DNA from: Consotaella aegiceratis
GTDB lineage: Bacteria > Pseudomonadota > Alphaproteobacteria > Rhizobiales > Rhizobiaceae
Direction: 5' to 3'
NCBI RefSeq assembly: GCF_036541425.1
Contig: NZ_JAZHFT010000005.1
Location: 1 to 64,000 of the forward strand
DNA: 64,000 nt
This document shows, piece by piece, positions 8,981-17,717 of the stretch; position 1 is the first letter of the stretch; each line of letters begins with the position of its first letter. The notes below the pieces were generated by a model. That model ran no database searches. It was given only the letters and a program-made list of their open reading frames with translations, and was not told the DNA's origin. Both the position numbers and the translations under genes were made by a program.

Positions 8981-10255
8981 TCAGCGCGACAGGATTTCCG
9001 CCACGCCCTTGTTCATCTCCTCGATCCCTTCGTCGACCGTTTCGTTGTCGGTCATGATGGAATCGTGAGCGCGGTTCAGAACCACTTCGATATCGGCGCT
9101 CTTCGGGTGGATCGGCATTTCGAGATAGGTCTGCTCGGTCTGCAGCGCCTCGCGGCTGTTCTTATCCTGCGGAAAGCCGTCGAGCGAGGTGATCGTGTCG
9201 AGCACGGCCTCGTCGCGGATCGCCGGCAGCGTCCCCGTCTGTGCGATCACCTTGGCGCCCTCCGGCCCCGTCACGAACTTCAGGAAGTCCAGTGCGGCCT
9301 CCTGATGCTGAGATGCCGCGTTGACGCCCAGGGTCGCCAGGGTCGCCAGCGTGGTTCCGGCGGGGATGCCCTCGGGATGGGGATATTTGACGATACCCCA
9401 GTTGGTGGCCTTGGATTCACCCGACTTCACCTTGGCGATCTGCGTGCCGATGAACCAGGAGCCCATGGGCAGCATGGCGACCGTGCTGTTGTAGAAGGGC
9501 GCCGAATAGTGGGTGCTCGAGGTCTTGAGCTGAGCATAGCTCGGCACGACACCCTCTTCCTGCAGGGCGAGGATCTTCTCGTACCAGGGTTTGAGGAACC
9601 CGTAGTCGCCGTCGACCATCGTGTGCTGGCCGTCGAGGATGCCATAGAGCTGGACCGGGCTGCGCCAGATGTGGAACAGCGTGCCGTAGATCTTGTTCGG
9701 ACCGAAGCCGGTGGTCAGCTTGCGGGCGAGATCGGCGAACTGGTCGAAGGTCATGTCGTTCGTCGGATAGTCGACGCCGGCATTATCGAACAGGTCCTTA
9801 TTGTAGTAGACGATCCAGAAGTCCGAGCGGAACGGCAGGGCGTAGGGCTTGCCATCGATCTGGAGCTGCTCGACGATGCCGCTGTACTGGGCGGTATCGA
9901 TGTTCTGGCCCTGGATGAAGGACGACAGATCGAGGAGCTGTCCGGCGTTGACCAGCGTGGCATAGCCCGGAGTGTCCTTGACGGTGATGACGTCGAGGTC
10001 CGAAGCGCCGCCGGTGAGCTGGGTGCTCAGCATCATGTTGTAGTCGGTCGAGCCGAGGTCGACATGGTCCACCGTCACATTCGGATGTTCAGCTTCATAG
10101 GCCTCGATCAGCGGCTGGTAGTAGGCGGTGGCGTCCCAGTCCCACAGGGCCCAGTGGATGGTGACCGGGGCGTCCTGTGCGGCGGCCGGCCCCGCTCCCA
10201 ATCCGGCCATCAAGGCCACGGCGGCGACCGCCGCCAGAGAATGCGTCTTTTTCAT
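8981..10255 (-). CDS. Sugar ABC importer B, periplasmic binding protein
   Basis: This 424-residue family 1 solute-binding protein has a Sec signal peptide (MKKTHSLAAVAAVALMAGLG...AAAQ, about 27 residues). The mature part opens with VTIHWALWDWDATAYY, typical of oligosaccharide binders. The ATG at 10255 was chosen because it begins exactly at the signal peptide; a frame extending 30 codons upstream has no such feature. Unusually, the gene is separated from its permeases (15565-17391) by the GH88, lyase, ATPase and YesL-like genes, all on the same strand. The set still reads as one operon. The likely ligand is an oligosaccharide with a terminal unsaturated uronate, inferred from the GH88 and lyase genes. 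Confidence 0.88.
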   Translation of the reverse strand: MKKTHSLAAVAAVALMAGLGAGPAAAQDAPVTIHWALWDWDATAYYQPLIEAYEAEHPNVTVDHVDLGSTDYNMMLSTQLTGGASDLDVITVKDTPGYATLVNAGQLLDLSSFIQGQNIDTAQYSGIVEQLQIDGKPYALPFRSDFWIVYYNKDLFDNAGVDYPTNDMTFDQFADLARKLTTGFGPNKIYGTLFHIWRSPVQLYGILDGQHTMVDGDYGFLKPWYEKILALQEEGVVPSYAQLKTSSTHYSAPFYNSTVAMLPMGSWFIGTQIAKVKSGESKATNWGIVKYPHPEGIPAGTTLATLATLGVNAASQHQEAALDFLKFVTGPEGAKVIAQTGTLPAIRDEAVLDTITSLDGFPQDKNSREALQTEQTYLEMPIHPKSADIEVVLNRAHDSIMTDNETVDEGIEEMNKGVAEILSR

Positions 10256-10402
10256 TGTCACGGTCTCCCAATTGCGCGCCCCATCGGCGCTGGCTTGATC
10301 ATTCCTTGGATCGCGATGGCGCGGTGCCGACGCCGTCGCGGACATGACGGCTGGACGGCCAGCCTCCTCCCGCCGAAGCGGAACCCGTTTCCCGAAACCC
10401 GA

Positions 10403-11122
10403 TCATCCGATCCCTCCTTCGAGACCATAGCGCTTGAGCGGCGCGACGGCGCAGAAGGTCGCGACCAGCGACGAGAACGCGAAATTGAAGACCAGCGGCA
10501 GCAGCACGCTGAGCGGATAGAACAGGACATAGACGACCCAGGTCACCCCGGTGACCAGCAGCGCCAGCAGGCCGAGCGGGAAATTGGCGAAGGCCGCGAT
10601 CGACGCGACGCGCAGCAGCCTGCCGACCGGCAAATCCTCGTTGAAGACGAGCAGCGGGAAGAGGTGAAAGCCGATAACGGCCAGGGCGCAGAAGGCCACA
10701 CCGGCGATCGCGCAGGGAAACGCGAACACCCCGTTGAGCGGCACCAGCTGGGCATAGATGTAGGCCGCGTAGGCCGCCAGACACAGCAGCGCGACGAGCG
10801 GCCATCCGAGCGCGCTGGCGCGCCAGCCATGCCTGACGAAAGCGCTCCAGAAATCGCGCCAGAGATAGTGGTTCCTGTCCTCCACCATGGTGAGCGTCAA
10901 CCGCGTCATGGCCGCATGGGCCGCCGGGATCGTCGCGATCGGCAGGCAGGCCAGCACGAACAGAAGGTTGAGCTTCAGCACCTCCCACCACTCGCGGGCA
11001 AAGATCTCGGCGAACAGCGCCAGTCCGGTCCTGGCCGGCAATCCCTTCGGAATGCCCGGCCCCGGCCGGTTGAAGCGTCGTCCCCAAAATCCCAATCCTG
11101 CCATCCCGACTCTCGACACCAT
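10403..11122 (-). CDS. YesL-like (DUF624) membrane protein
   Basis: This 239-residue protein has about five or six hydrophobic segments. Its N-terminal part, ending in FAREWWEVLKLNLLFVLACLP and then a T-R-L-T stretch, matches the DUF624 family founded by Bacillus YesL. The yes genes belong to a rhamnogalacturonan-use locus, and DUF624 genes often sit beside oligosaccharide ABC importers. Its biochemical role is unknown; an accessory factor for the permease complex is a common guess. Here it lies between the importer ATPase and the binding-protein gene, which supports that link. The ATG at 11122 is used; ATG at 11104 is an alternative. Confidence 0.82.
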   Translation of the reverse strand: MVSRVGMAGLGFWGRRFNRPGPGIPKGLPARTGLALFAEIFAREWWEVLKLNLLFVLACLPIATIPAAHAAMTRLTLTMVEDRNHYLWRDFWSAFVRHGWRASALGWPLVALLCLAAYAAYIYAQLVPLNGVFAFPCAIAGVAFCALAVIGFHLFPLLVFNEDLPVGRLLRVASIAAFANFPLGLLALLVTGVTWVVYVLFYPLSVLLPLVFNFAFSSLVATFCAVAPLKRYGLEGGIG

Positions 11123-11151
11123 CGATCTTCGTCTCGCCCCCTCCGACCGTT

Positions 11152-12264
11152 TCAGGCGAACAGGTTGCGCTCGGTCTCCTTGTCGAACAGATGGATCGTC
11201 TCGCAGTCGAGGCCGAGCCTCACGGTATCGCCGTCCCTCGCCTTGCAGCGCGGCGGCACCTTGGCGATCATTGGAAGGCCGTTGACGGACAGGTTGAGAT
11301 GCACCTCCGAGCCCATCGGTTCGGCGAGATCGACATAGGCGTCGAACGGCTTGGTGCCTGGCGCCTGCATGTAGGACGACTGCTCGTCGTGCAGGTTTTC
11401 CGGCCGGACGCCGAGGATCACTTCGCGCCCGACATAGGGGCCGATGATCTCGGCCGTGGCCCGTTCGGGCAGCGGCAGCTCCAGATCGCCGAAGACGGCG
11501 ACGAAGGCCTCGCCCCGGCGCTCGATCGTCACCGGCAGCATGTTCATCTGCGGCGAGCCGATGAAGCCGGCGACGAACATGTTGCAGGGATGGTCATAGA
11601 GCACCTGCGGCGTGTCGACCTGCTGGATGTAGCCGTCCTTCATCACGACGATACGGTCGGCCATGGTCATCGCCTCGACCTGGTCGTGGGTGACGTAGAT
11701 GAAGGTGGTCTCCAGCCGTTTGTGCAGCTTGGTGATCTCGGAGCGCATGGTGTTGCGCAGCTTGGCGTCGAGGTTGGACAGGGGCTCGTCGAGCAGAAAC
11801 ACCGAGGGCGAGCGAACCATGGCGCGCCCAAGCGCCACACGCTGGCGCTGGCCGCCCGACAGCGCCTTGGGCTTGCGGTTCAAAAGGTGCTCGATGTCGA
11901 GGATCCTCGCCGCCTCGTGTACCTTGCGCTCGACCTCCTCGCGCGGCGCCTTCCTGAGCTCCAGGCCGAAGGCCATGTTCTTGAACACCGTCATGTGCGG
12001 GTAGAGCGCATAGTTCTGGAAGACCATGGCGATGTCGCGGTCCTTCGACTCGATGTCGTTGACCAGCGTGTCGCCGATATAGAGCTCACCGGCGGTGATC
12101 TCCTCCAGTCCCGCCAGCATGCGCAGCGTCGTCGATTTGCCGCAGCCGGACGGCCCGACGAGGATGATGAACTCCTTGTCGGCGATGTCCAGATTGATAT
12201 CGTGCACGACGGTGATGTTCTCGCCGTAGGTCTTGCGAATGTCTTTGAACGTGATGCTGGCCAT
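11152..12264 (-). CDS. Sugar ABC importer B, ATP-binding protein (UgpC-like)
   Basis: This 370-residue ATPase of the MalK/UgpC class has GPSGCGKSTTLRMLAGLE (Walker A), LSGGQRQRVALGRAM (signature), DEPLSNLD (Walker B region) and VTHDQVEAMT (H-loop), plus a TOBE tail that includes GVRPENLHD. It lies between the lyase gene and the YesL-like gene, all leftward. It is the only ATPase in this cluster, so it most likely serves the permeases at 15565-17391. UgpC-class ATPases can be shared among importers, and five such paralogues occur in this window. Confidence 0.92.
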   Translation of the reverse strand: MASITFKDIRKTYGENITVVHDINLDIADKEFIILVGPSGCGKSTTLRMLAGLEEITAGELYIGDTLVNDIESKDRDIAMVFQNYALYPHMTVFKNMAFGLELRKAPREEVERKVHEAARILDIEHLLNRKPKALSGGQRQRVALGRAMVRSPSVFLLDEPLSNLDAKLRNTMRSEITKLHKRLETTFIYVTHDQVEAMTMADRIVVMKDGYIQQVDTPQVLYDHPCNMFVAGFIGSPQMNMLPVTIERRGEAFVAVFGDLELPLPERATAEIIGPYVGREVILGVRPENLHDEQSSYMQAPGTKPFDAYVDLAEPMGSEVHLNLSVNGLPMIAKVPPRCKARDGDTVRLGLDCETIHLFDKETERNLFA

Positions 12265-12338
12265 CGCTCAATCCCGAACTCGAACCCTGGTGTCTGCCGT
12301 CGTCGCCGGCTGTGTCTTTGCGGCTGTCATGGCACCGG

Positions 12339-14369
12339 TCACCGAACGAGCGCCGTGCCGATGGAGGTCTCGCCCGCCGCCCGGTCGAAGACCACGACCT
12401 CGCCGAACCCCGTGCAGCCGTCGGCCCGGAAGGTGTCGGTGGGGCTGGCATATTCCTCGTGAGCGACCACCAAAGTGTAGTGCCGCCCGCCCTTTCGGAT
12501 CCCGAGCGCCTCGATCTGGCGATCCTCGAAGATGATGTCCTTGAAGTTCGACGCGACGGCGTGCTTTTCAACGACAAGCTCCTCCGCCGAGCCTGCCTTG
12601 TCGAGGCCGATCACCGTAAAGACGCTGGCAAAGCCAGTGCCCTGAAGCTCTGTCTTCAGCGCGACCGCGTCCTCGGCCTGGTTGTAGTGACGCGAGATGC
12701 GCGCCGGGATCAATGCCGAGCCGGCCAGCTCGCCCCCGACCAGCTCGAGCGTCACGTCGTTCCTGTCCGAGCGGTAGCGGAAGGCTCTCCCCTCGCCCGT
12801 CACGGCTCCGGCGTTGTTGAAGTGGAAATACTGCTGATAGGTGTGGGCGGCGTGCGCATAGAACTCGTCGCAGAGGACGACGATGTCCGGCTTGATCACC
12901 AGCACCCGGCGATTGACGAAGACGGAGCCCGTTTCGAGATCGGCATAGCCGAGATGTCCGCCTTCGGCATAGCCGTAGCCGCCTTTCGAGACGAAGCGGC
13001 GGTTGACCGCGCGGGCGAGCTTCGAACAGCCCCAGCTATCGGTGCAGACATAGAAATTGCGACCGTCCACCGTGGTCGTGTTGTGGGCGTCCGAATCCTT
13101 GAACTCGTAGCGCTCCGGCTTGTCCACATAGGTGTAGCGGCCCGGATCGATCAGGATGTCCTCGCCATGGGCGAAGAGATCGACATGGAGTTGGTCGGAA
13201 TGGCCGTGGCCGGCGCCGAGCGTGCCGCAATGGAAGTGGAGGAACGTATCGGCCTCGCCCCAGCCGCTGCGGATGTAGAAATTGCCGCTGTCGCCAAGCG
13301 CGAAATCGGTCTCGGCGGGTCTGCGAAACGCCAGGGCGTCGTATTCGCCCACGGCATCGAATCCCAGGTCCCAGACGCTGTCGAAATCGAGCCGCGCATA
13401 ACCGGCTGCCTTCATCTCCGGATCGGCGAACAGATAGGCGCCGCGGGTGACGATGTCGCGCAGGTCGATGTCGTCGCTGTCGCCCATGGCGACCTCGTGG
13501 CCGTCGGGCTTGGCCCAGATCGCGTCGACGCGGCACATGGCGCGGGTCTTCTCCTCGATCGGCTCAGGCAGCGCGATGCCGTTGCGCTTGGCCAGAAGCA
13601 CCACGTCGAGGTAATCGTGCGCGACCTCGTTGTGGTACATCGGGCTCTGTTCCCAATGCGTGCCGTCGTCATAGACCTGGATGCGAATTTCCTGGGCGAG
13701 CCGATCGAGCGCGGTGGCGACATACTCCTGCGTGCGCGGGTTCGTCGGCAGCATGAGGCCGGCGATGAACAGGCCGTGATTGGCGAGCACGCCCCAATTG
13801 CTCATCAAATTGTAGCTGTTCCACACGCCCATGATGAACTCGGCGTGCTCGGTGACGCTGGCGATGAATTTTTCCATCACCTCCGGCGTGATCGCGGCGC
13901 TGCCCTCGAAATAGGCCATGGCCTTCAGCCAGTATTCCAGGCGCAGGCCGGCCTCGATCGAGCGCCAGGCCTTTTCGCAGCGCGGATCGTCGCGCTTGAC
14001 GGTGTCGATCCAGGAGACGAGCTGCTCGGCGAAGGCGCGCGCGTATTTTTCGTCCTTCGTCACCGCATAGGCCTGGCCCAGGCAGATCCAGAAGCGCATC
14101 CGGTTGAAGGCGAAGATCCACTCCGGATCGTCGCCCGGCTGGTGCAGCCAGTCGATGGCGCCGTCGAAGACCACCGGCGTGTAGGTGCGCTCCATGTCCC
14201 AGCGCAGATTGAACAGGAAGCTCTTGTTCGCCACGTCGTCGGCGACGACGAAGATCTTCTCCAGATCCTCGGCGCAGTGCTCGCGCACATAGGCCGCGAT
14301 CCGGTCGCGATCCTCGGCGCCGGCCATGAAGAAGCGCTTGTCCTGATGGAAGAAGACGTTCGGGTCCAT
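12339..14369 (-). CDS. Heparinase II/III-family polysaccharide or oligosaccharide lyase (no signal peptide)
   Basis: This is a 676-residue protein with the two-part layout of heparinase II/III lyases. It has an N-terminal alpha-toroid (~1-350, including NSYNLMSNWGVLANHGLF) and a C-terminal beta-sheet domain with GHGHSDQLHVDLF and then ILIDPGRYTY. Such enzymes cleave uronate-containing glycans by beta-elimination and leave an unsaturated sugar. No signal peptide is present, so it probably trims imported oligosaccharides in the cytoplasm. The start at 14369 (MDPNVFFHQDKRFF) follows the GH88 stop by only five bases. The frame continues open upstream inside the GH88 gene, but that part is antisense-like and unrelated to the family. 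The exact lyase family and substrate cannot be read from sequence alone. Confidence 0.85.
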   Translation of the reverse strand: MDPNVFFHQDKRFFMAGAEDRDRIAAYVREHCAEDLEKIFVVADDVANKSFLFNLRWDMERTYTPVVFDGAIDWLHQPGDDPEWIFAFNRMRFWICLGQAYAVTKDEKYARAFAEQLVSWIDTVKRDDPRCEKAWRSIEAGLRLEYWLKAMAYFEGSAAITPEVMEKFIASVTEHAEFIMGVWNSYNLMSNWGVLANHGLFIAGLMLPTNPRTQEYVATALDRLAQEIRIQVYDDGTHWEQSPMYHNEVAHDYLDVVLLAKRNGIALPEPIEEKTRAMCRVDAIWAKPDGHEVAMGDSDDIDLRDIVTRGAYLFADPEMKAAGYARLDFDSVWDLGFDAVGEYDALAFRRPAETDFALGDSGNFYIRSGWGEADTFLHFHCGTLGAGHGHSDQLHVDLFAHGEDILIDPGRYTYVDKPERYEFKDSDAHNTTTVDGRNFYVCTDSWGCSKLARAVNRRFVSKGGYGYAEGGHLGYADLETGSVFVNRRVLVIKPDIVVLCDEFYAHAAHTYQQYFHFNNAGAVTGEGRAFRYRSDRNDVTLELVGGELAGSALIPARISRHYNQAEDAVALKTELQGTGFASVFTVIGLDKAGSAEELVVEKHAVASNFKDIIFEDRQIEALGIRKGGRHYTLVVAHEEYASPTDTFRADGCTGFGEVVVFDRAAGETSIGTALVR

Positions 14370-14374
14370 GGCGG

Positions 14375-15550
14375 CTACCAGTACGGCTCCCAGCTCTTCG
14401 ACAGCCGGGTCAGCGCCTCCATGTAGAAGTAGTCGCCCCAGGACACGCACTCGTCGACGCCTTCCGGCGTGCAGGTGTTGAAGGGGGACTTCTTCGAATA
14501 GGTGCCGTGGAGAACCAGGCCGTTGGAAACCGAGGAGTCGGTCACGGCATAATGGTCGGCGAGGCTCTTCAGCATCCGGCGGGCCAGCGCAACATAGCCC
14601 TCGGCCTCTGCCGGCTCGACATATTGCGCCATTTCCAGCAAGCCACAGGCAGCGATCGAGGCGCTGGAGGAATCGCGCGGCTCGTCGCTGCCGTCGGTGA
14701 AGATCAGGTCCCAATAGGGCACCAGATCCTCCGGCAGGCGCGACAGATAGTAGGCGAGCACGCGGCGGAAGGCGTCGAGATATTCGGGCCTGCGCTCATA
14801 GCGGTAGGAGAGCGCCGTGCCATAGACGCCCCACGCCTGGCCGCGGGCCCAGGAGGAGTCGTCCTTGTAGCCCTGGCAGGTCTCGCCGCGGACGGGCCCG
14901 CCGGTTTCGGGGTCCATGAAGAAGGTGTGATAGGTCGAGCCGTCGGGCCGGATCGAATGGGCGAGGCAGGTGCGCGTGTGGGTCAGCGCGATGTCGCGAT
15001 AGGCCTCGTCGCCCGTCTCCTTCGTCGCCCAGTAGAGCAGCGGCAGGTTGAGCAGGCAGTCGATGATGTAGCGATAGTTCTCCGGCGCGCCCATCGCCCC
15101 CCAGGCCTGAATGAAGCCGCCAACCGGATGGAAGCGGGCGATCAGCTGGTCGGCGGCCAGGATCGCGGCGCGGCGTCCATCCTCGTCCCCAGCCAGCTTC
15201 CAGGCCGCCACGCAGGTCGGCGAATAGAGAAAGCCCATGTCGTGGTGGTCGACGTCGATCTTCCGCTCGATCCGGTGGAGGAAGCTCTGCACCTGGATCT
15301 GGGCGGCATGCTTGAACACCGGGTCGCCGCTCGCCTCGAAGGCGAGCCAGATCTCGCCGGGCCAGAACCCGCAGGTCCACTGGGTGTTGGACGTGGCGGG
15401 ATAGACATTGTCCACGCTCGAATGGTTCTGCTGGACGAAGGTGAAGTCCGGCAGATTGCGCCGCACCTGCGCCACCGCGCCGTCGAGCGCGGTCCGCACC
15501 TCCGCGTCGGAGATTTGCGGCTTGTTCGGAAAGGTCATGTCGATCGGCAT
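14375..15550 (-). CDS. Glycoside hydrolase family 88, unsaturated glucuronyl hydrolase
   Basis: This 391-residue GH88 enzyme removes the 4,5-unsaturated uronic acid left by a lyase at the non-reducing end, by hydration of the double bond. The two essential aspartates are present: Asp104 in HHDMGFLYSPT and Asp164 in IIDCLLNLPLL. They are spaced 60 residues apart, much as Asp88 and Asp149 in the Bacillus enzyme. An alpha6/alpha6 barrel is expected, and there is no signal peptide. The start at 15550 has an AGAG site; another ATG at 15565 overlaps the permease stop (TGATG) and would allow direct coupling. It sits directly upstream of the lyase gene, a classic lyase/UGL pair. Confidence 0.92.
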   Translation of the reverse strand: MPIDMTFPNKPQISDAEVRTALDGAVAQVRRNLPDFTFVQQNHSSVDNVYPATSNTQWTCGFWPGEIWLAFEASGDPVFKHAAQIQVQSFLHRIERKIDVDHHDMGFLYSPTCVAAWKLAGDEDGRRAAILAADQLIARFHPVGGFIQAWGAMGAPENYRYIIDCLLNLPLLYWATKETGDEAYRDIALTHTRTCLAHSIRPDGSTYHTFFMDPETGGPVRGETCQGYKDDSSWARGQAWGVYGTALSYRYERRPEYLDAFRRVLAYYLSRLPEDLVPYWDLIFTDGSDEPRDSSSASIAACGLLEMAQYVEPAEAEGYVALARRMLKSLADHYAVTDSSVSNGLVLHGTYSKKSPFNTCTPEGVDECVSWGDYFYMEALTRLSKSWEPYW

Positions 15551-15564
15551 CGGATCTCTTTGCA

Positions 15565-16401
15565 TCAACCCTTGAGGCCGGCCGAGGCGATGCCCTCGAC
15601 GAAGAAGCGCTGCAGGGACAGGAACACGATCAGGACGGGGATCAGCACGACAACGGAGGCGGCCATGATCAGCCCGTATTCGGCGGAATATTGCGAGATG
15701 AACATCCTGAGGCCGATCTGGATCGTCTTCAGCTCGGTCTTGGTCAGGTAGATCATCGGGCCGAGGAAGTCGTTCCAGGTGTTGACGAAGGTAAAGATCG
15801 TCAGCGTCGACAGGGCCGGCTTCGACAGCGGCAGCATGATCTTCCACCAGATCTGGTACTCGCTCATGCCGTCGATGCGCGCCGCTTCGCACAGCTCGTC
15901 CGGGATCGATTGGTAGAACTGGCGCATCAGGAAGACGCCGAAGGCGGTGAAGGCCTGCAGGCAGATCAGCGCCAGATGGGTGTTGTTCAGCCCCAGGTCG
16001 CGCATCAGGATGAACTGCGGCACCATGTAGACCTGCCACGGCATGGCGATGGTGGCGATGTAGCCGAGGAACAGTGCTTCCTTGTACTTGAAGTTCAGCT
16101 TGGAAAACGCGTACGCTGCGAAGCTCGACGTCAGCAATTGCAGCACGGTGACGATCACCGTCAGCTTGGCGGTGTTGTAGATGAACAGCGCCAGCGGGAT
16201 CTTGGTCCAGATGTCGACGTAGTTCTGCCAGCGCGGATGCGGCGGGATCCACACGATCGGGAAGGAAAAGACGTCCTTATTGAGCTTCAGCGAGGCCGAC
16301 AGCATCCACACGAACGGGATCAGCATGGTGATCGCGGTGATGATCAGCACCGCATAGAGCAGGATGCGGCTGAGTTTGACCTTGCGTCCGGCGATTTTCA
16401 T
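15565..16401 (-). CDS. Sugar ABC importer B, permease 2 (MalG-type)
   Basis: This 278-residue membrane protein has about six hydrophobic segments, an EAA loop (ELCEAARIDGMSEYQ) and the C-terminal signature QRFFVEGIASAGLKG. The ATG at 16401 has a strong GGAGGG site. The stop shares a base with a possible GH88 start. It forms the translocation pore with the next permease to the right. The overall type is that of importers for oligosaccharides (YtcP/LplC and SmoG relatives). Confidence 0.9.
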   Translation of the reverse strand: MKIAGRKVKLSRILLYAVLIITAITMLIPFVWMLSASLKLNKDVFSFPIVWIPPHPRWQNYVDIWTKIPLALFIYNTAKLTVIVTVLQLLTSSFAAYAFSKLNFKYKEALFLGYIATIAMPWQVYMVPQFILMRDLGLNNTHLALICLQAFTAFGVFLMRQFYQSIPDELCEAARIDGMSEYQIWWKIMLPLSKPALSTLTIFTFVNTWNDFLGPMIYLTKTELKTIQIGLRMFISQYSAEYGLIMAASVVVLIPVLIVFLSLQRFFVEGIASAGLKG

Positions 16402-16443
16402 CCTGCCCTCCGTGAAGCCGCATCCGTTCTCGACGGGGTTCCC

Positions 16444-17391
16444 CTAGGCATCGGCATTCCGATCCAGACGGAACTGCACGATGGTGACGCCGAGCACCAG
16501 GAGGAAGAGAACCACCGCCACCATGCTGGCATAGCCGAGATCCCAGGAGATGAAGGCTTCGTTGTAGATGTGATAGACGAGAACCAGAGTCGACGTGCCG
16601 GGACCGCCCTGGGTGATCATGTAGATCTGGTCGAACACCTTGAAGCACTGGATGGTCAGCATGATCGACACGAAGAAGGTCGTGGCGCTGAGCTGCGGGA
16701 TCGTCACATAGCGGAACTTCTGCCAGGCGTTGGCGCCATCGAGGCCGGCCGCCTCGTAGAGGTCCGGATTGATGCCCTGCAGACCGGCCAGATAGATGAC
16801 CATGTAATAGCCCATGTTCTTCCAGACGGAGAACAGGATGACCGTCACCATGGCCCAGTGCTTGTCGGCCGCCCAGCCCGGCATGTTCGCCGGATCGAGA
16901 CCCAGCGTATAGAGGAGCATGTTGAACGGCCCCATGGAGGGGTTGAAGATCATGTTCCAGACGACCGCGACCGCCACCAGCGACGCGACGTAGGGAAAGA
17001 ACATCACCGTTCGGAAGAAATTCCGGCCGAACACCTTCTGGTTCAGCACCACCGCCAGGCCGAGCGCGCAGACCAGCGTCAGCGGCACCGTCGCCACGGT
17101 GTAGACGATCGTGTTCCAGAAGGCGGCGATGAAGGCGGAATCGCGAAACAGGCGCCAGAAGTTGTCGAGCCCGGCGAACTGGATCGGATTCGAGCCGTCC
17201 CAGTGCAGGAAGGCCAGAATGAAGGCGAAGATGATCGGGCCGAGGGTGAAGACGGCAAACCCGATGAAATTCGGGGCGATGAAGGAATAGGCGACCAGAT
17301 TGTTGCGACGCCTGCGCTGGGCAGCCGTCCTCGGCTTAATTTGCCGGGCCTGTTCCACCGCCAGGACCGGCTTGCTTTGCACCATCGCCAT
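16444..17391 (-). CDS. Sugar ABC importer B, permease 1 (MalF-type)
   Basis: This 315-residue permease starts with a basic cytoplasmic tail (AAQRRRRNN) followed by about six membrane segments. Its EAA loop reads DLYEAAGLDGANAWQ and is followed by TIPQLSA. The ATG at 17391 has GGAGG seven bases upstream; a GTG at 17415 is in frame but lacks such a site. It is the first gene of the ~10-kb leftward operon that contains importer B, GH88, the lyase, the YesL-like protein and the GntR-galactokinase fusion. It is divergent from the beta-galactosidase gene. Confidence 0.9.
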   Translation of the reverse strand: MAMVQSKPVLAVEQARQIKPRTAAQRRRRNNLVAYSFIAPNFIGFAVFTLGPIIFAFILAFLHWDGSNPIQFAGLDNFWRLFRDSAFIAAFWNTIVYTVATVPLTLVCALGLAVVLNQKVFGRNFFRTVMFFPYVASLVAVAVVWNMIFNPSMGPFNMLLYTLGLDPANMPGWAADKHWAMVTVILFSVWKNMGYYMVIYLAGLQGINPDLYEAAGLDGANAWQKFRYVTIPQLSATTFFVSIMLTIQCFKVFDQIYMITQGGPGTSTLVLVYHIYNEAFISWDLGYASMVAVVLFLLVLGVTIVQFRLDRNADA

Positions 17392-17717
17392 TCGCGGGCC
17401 TCCACGTCTCGACACTGGGATTCTAGTCCTCTAGTGTCGCACAAAGATAGTCTCATTTGTCGGGCCAAGGCAACCGCTGCCGTTCGAATTAGCAGCCAGG
17501 TCGGTCAATTTGTCATACCTGCGGCCGTGAAAGATCGGACTTATGTGATAGCCGTCTCCTCCCGGCCAGCCGGAAGGAGAGCCCGCAAAATTGCCGCCAT
17601 TGCGTTGGCGCATTGCCGCACTTCATTAGACGGTTGAGCGAATTCGTCGCACGACCGGAAGCCCCATCCAGCCCGGTTGCACCGCCTGCAACCCCTTCGT
17701 TTCATGAGGCCATGCCG
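17392..17717. promoter_or_regulatory. Divergent control region of importer B and lacZ, with GntR-like sites
   Basis: These 326 bases contain no gene and separate two divergent operons of the same pathway. The FCD-type GntR consensus is TNGTNNNACNA. TTGTCGGGCCA at 17457-17467 matches five of the six fixed positions, and TTGTCATACCT at 17510-17520 also matches five of six. They lie 53 bases apart, near five helical turns. The obvious candidate to bind them is the GntR-galactokinase fusion encoded at the end of the minus-strand operon. I could not pick a convincing sigma-70 promoter. Confidence 0.45.

Noticed and set aside
12312..14426. A 704-codon plus-strand frame opposite the lyase gene
   Set aside because: It is antisense to a heparinase II/III gene with intact motifs and has a composition typical of GC-rich shadow frames.
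14370..14714. Upstream extension of the lyase frame
   Set aside because: The added residues lie over the GH88 gene on the same strand in another frame, with no family similarity. ATG 14369 gives a sensible N-terminus.
15691..17637. A 648-codon plus-strand frame opposite the importer B permeases
   Set aside because: The product is mainly charged His/Asp/Arg sequence, the mirror of hydrophobic membrane codons.
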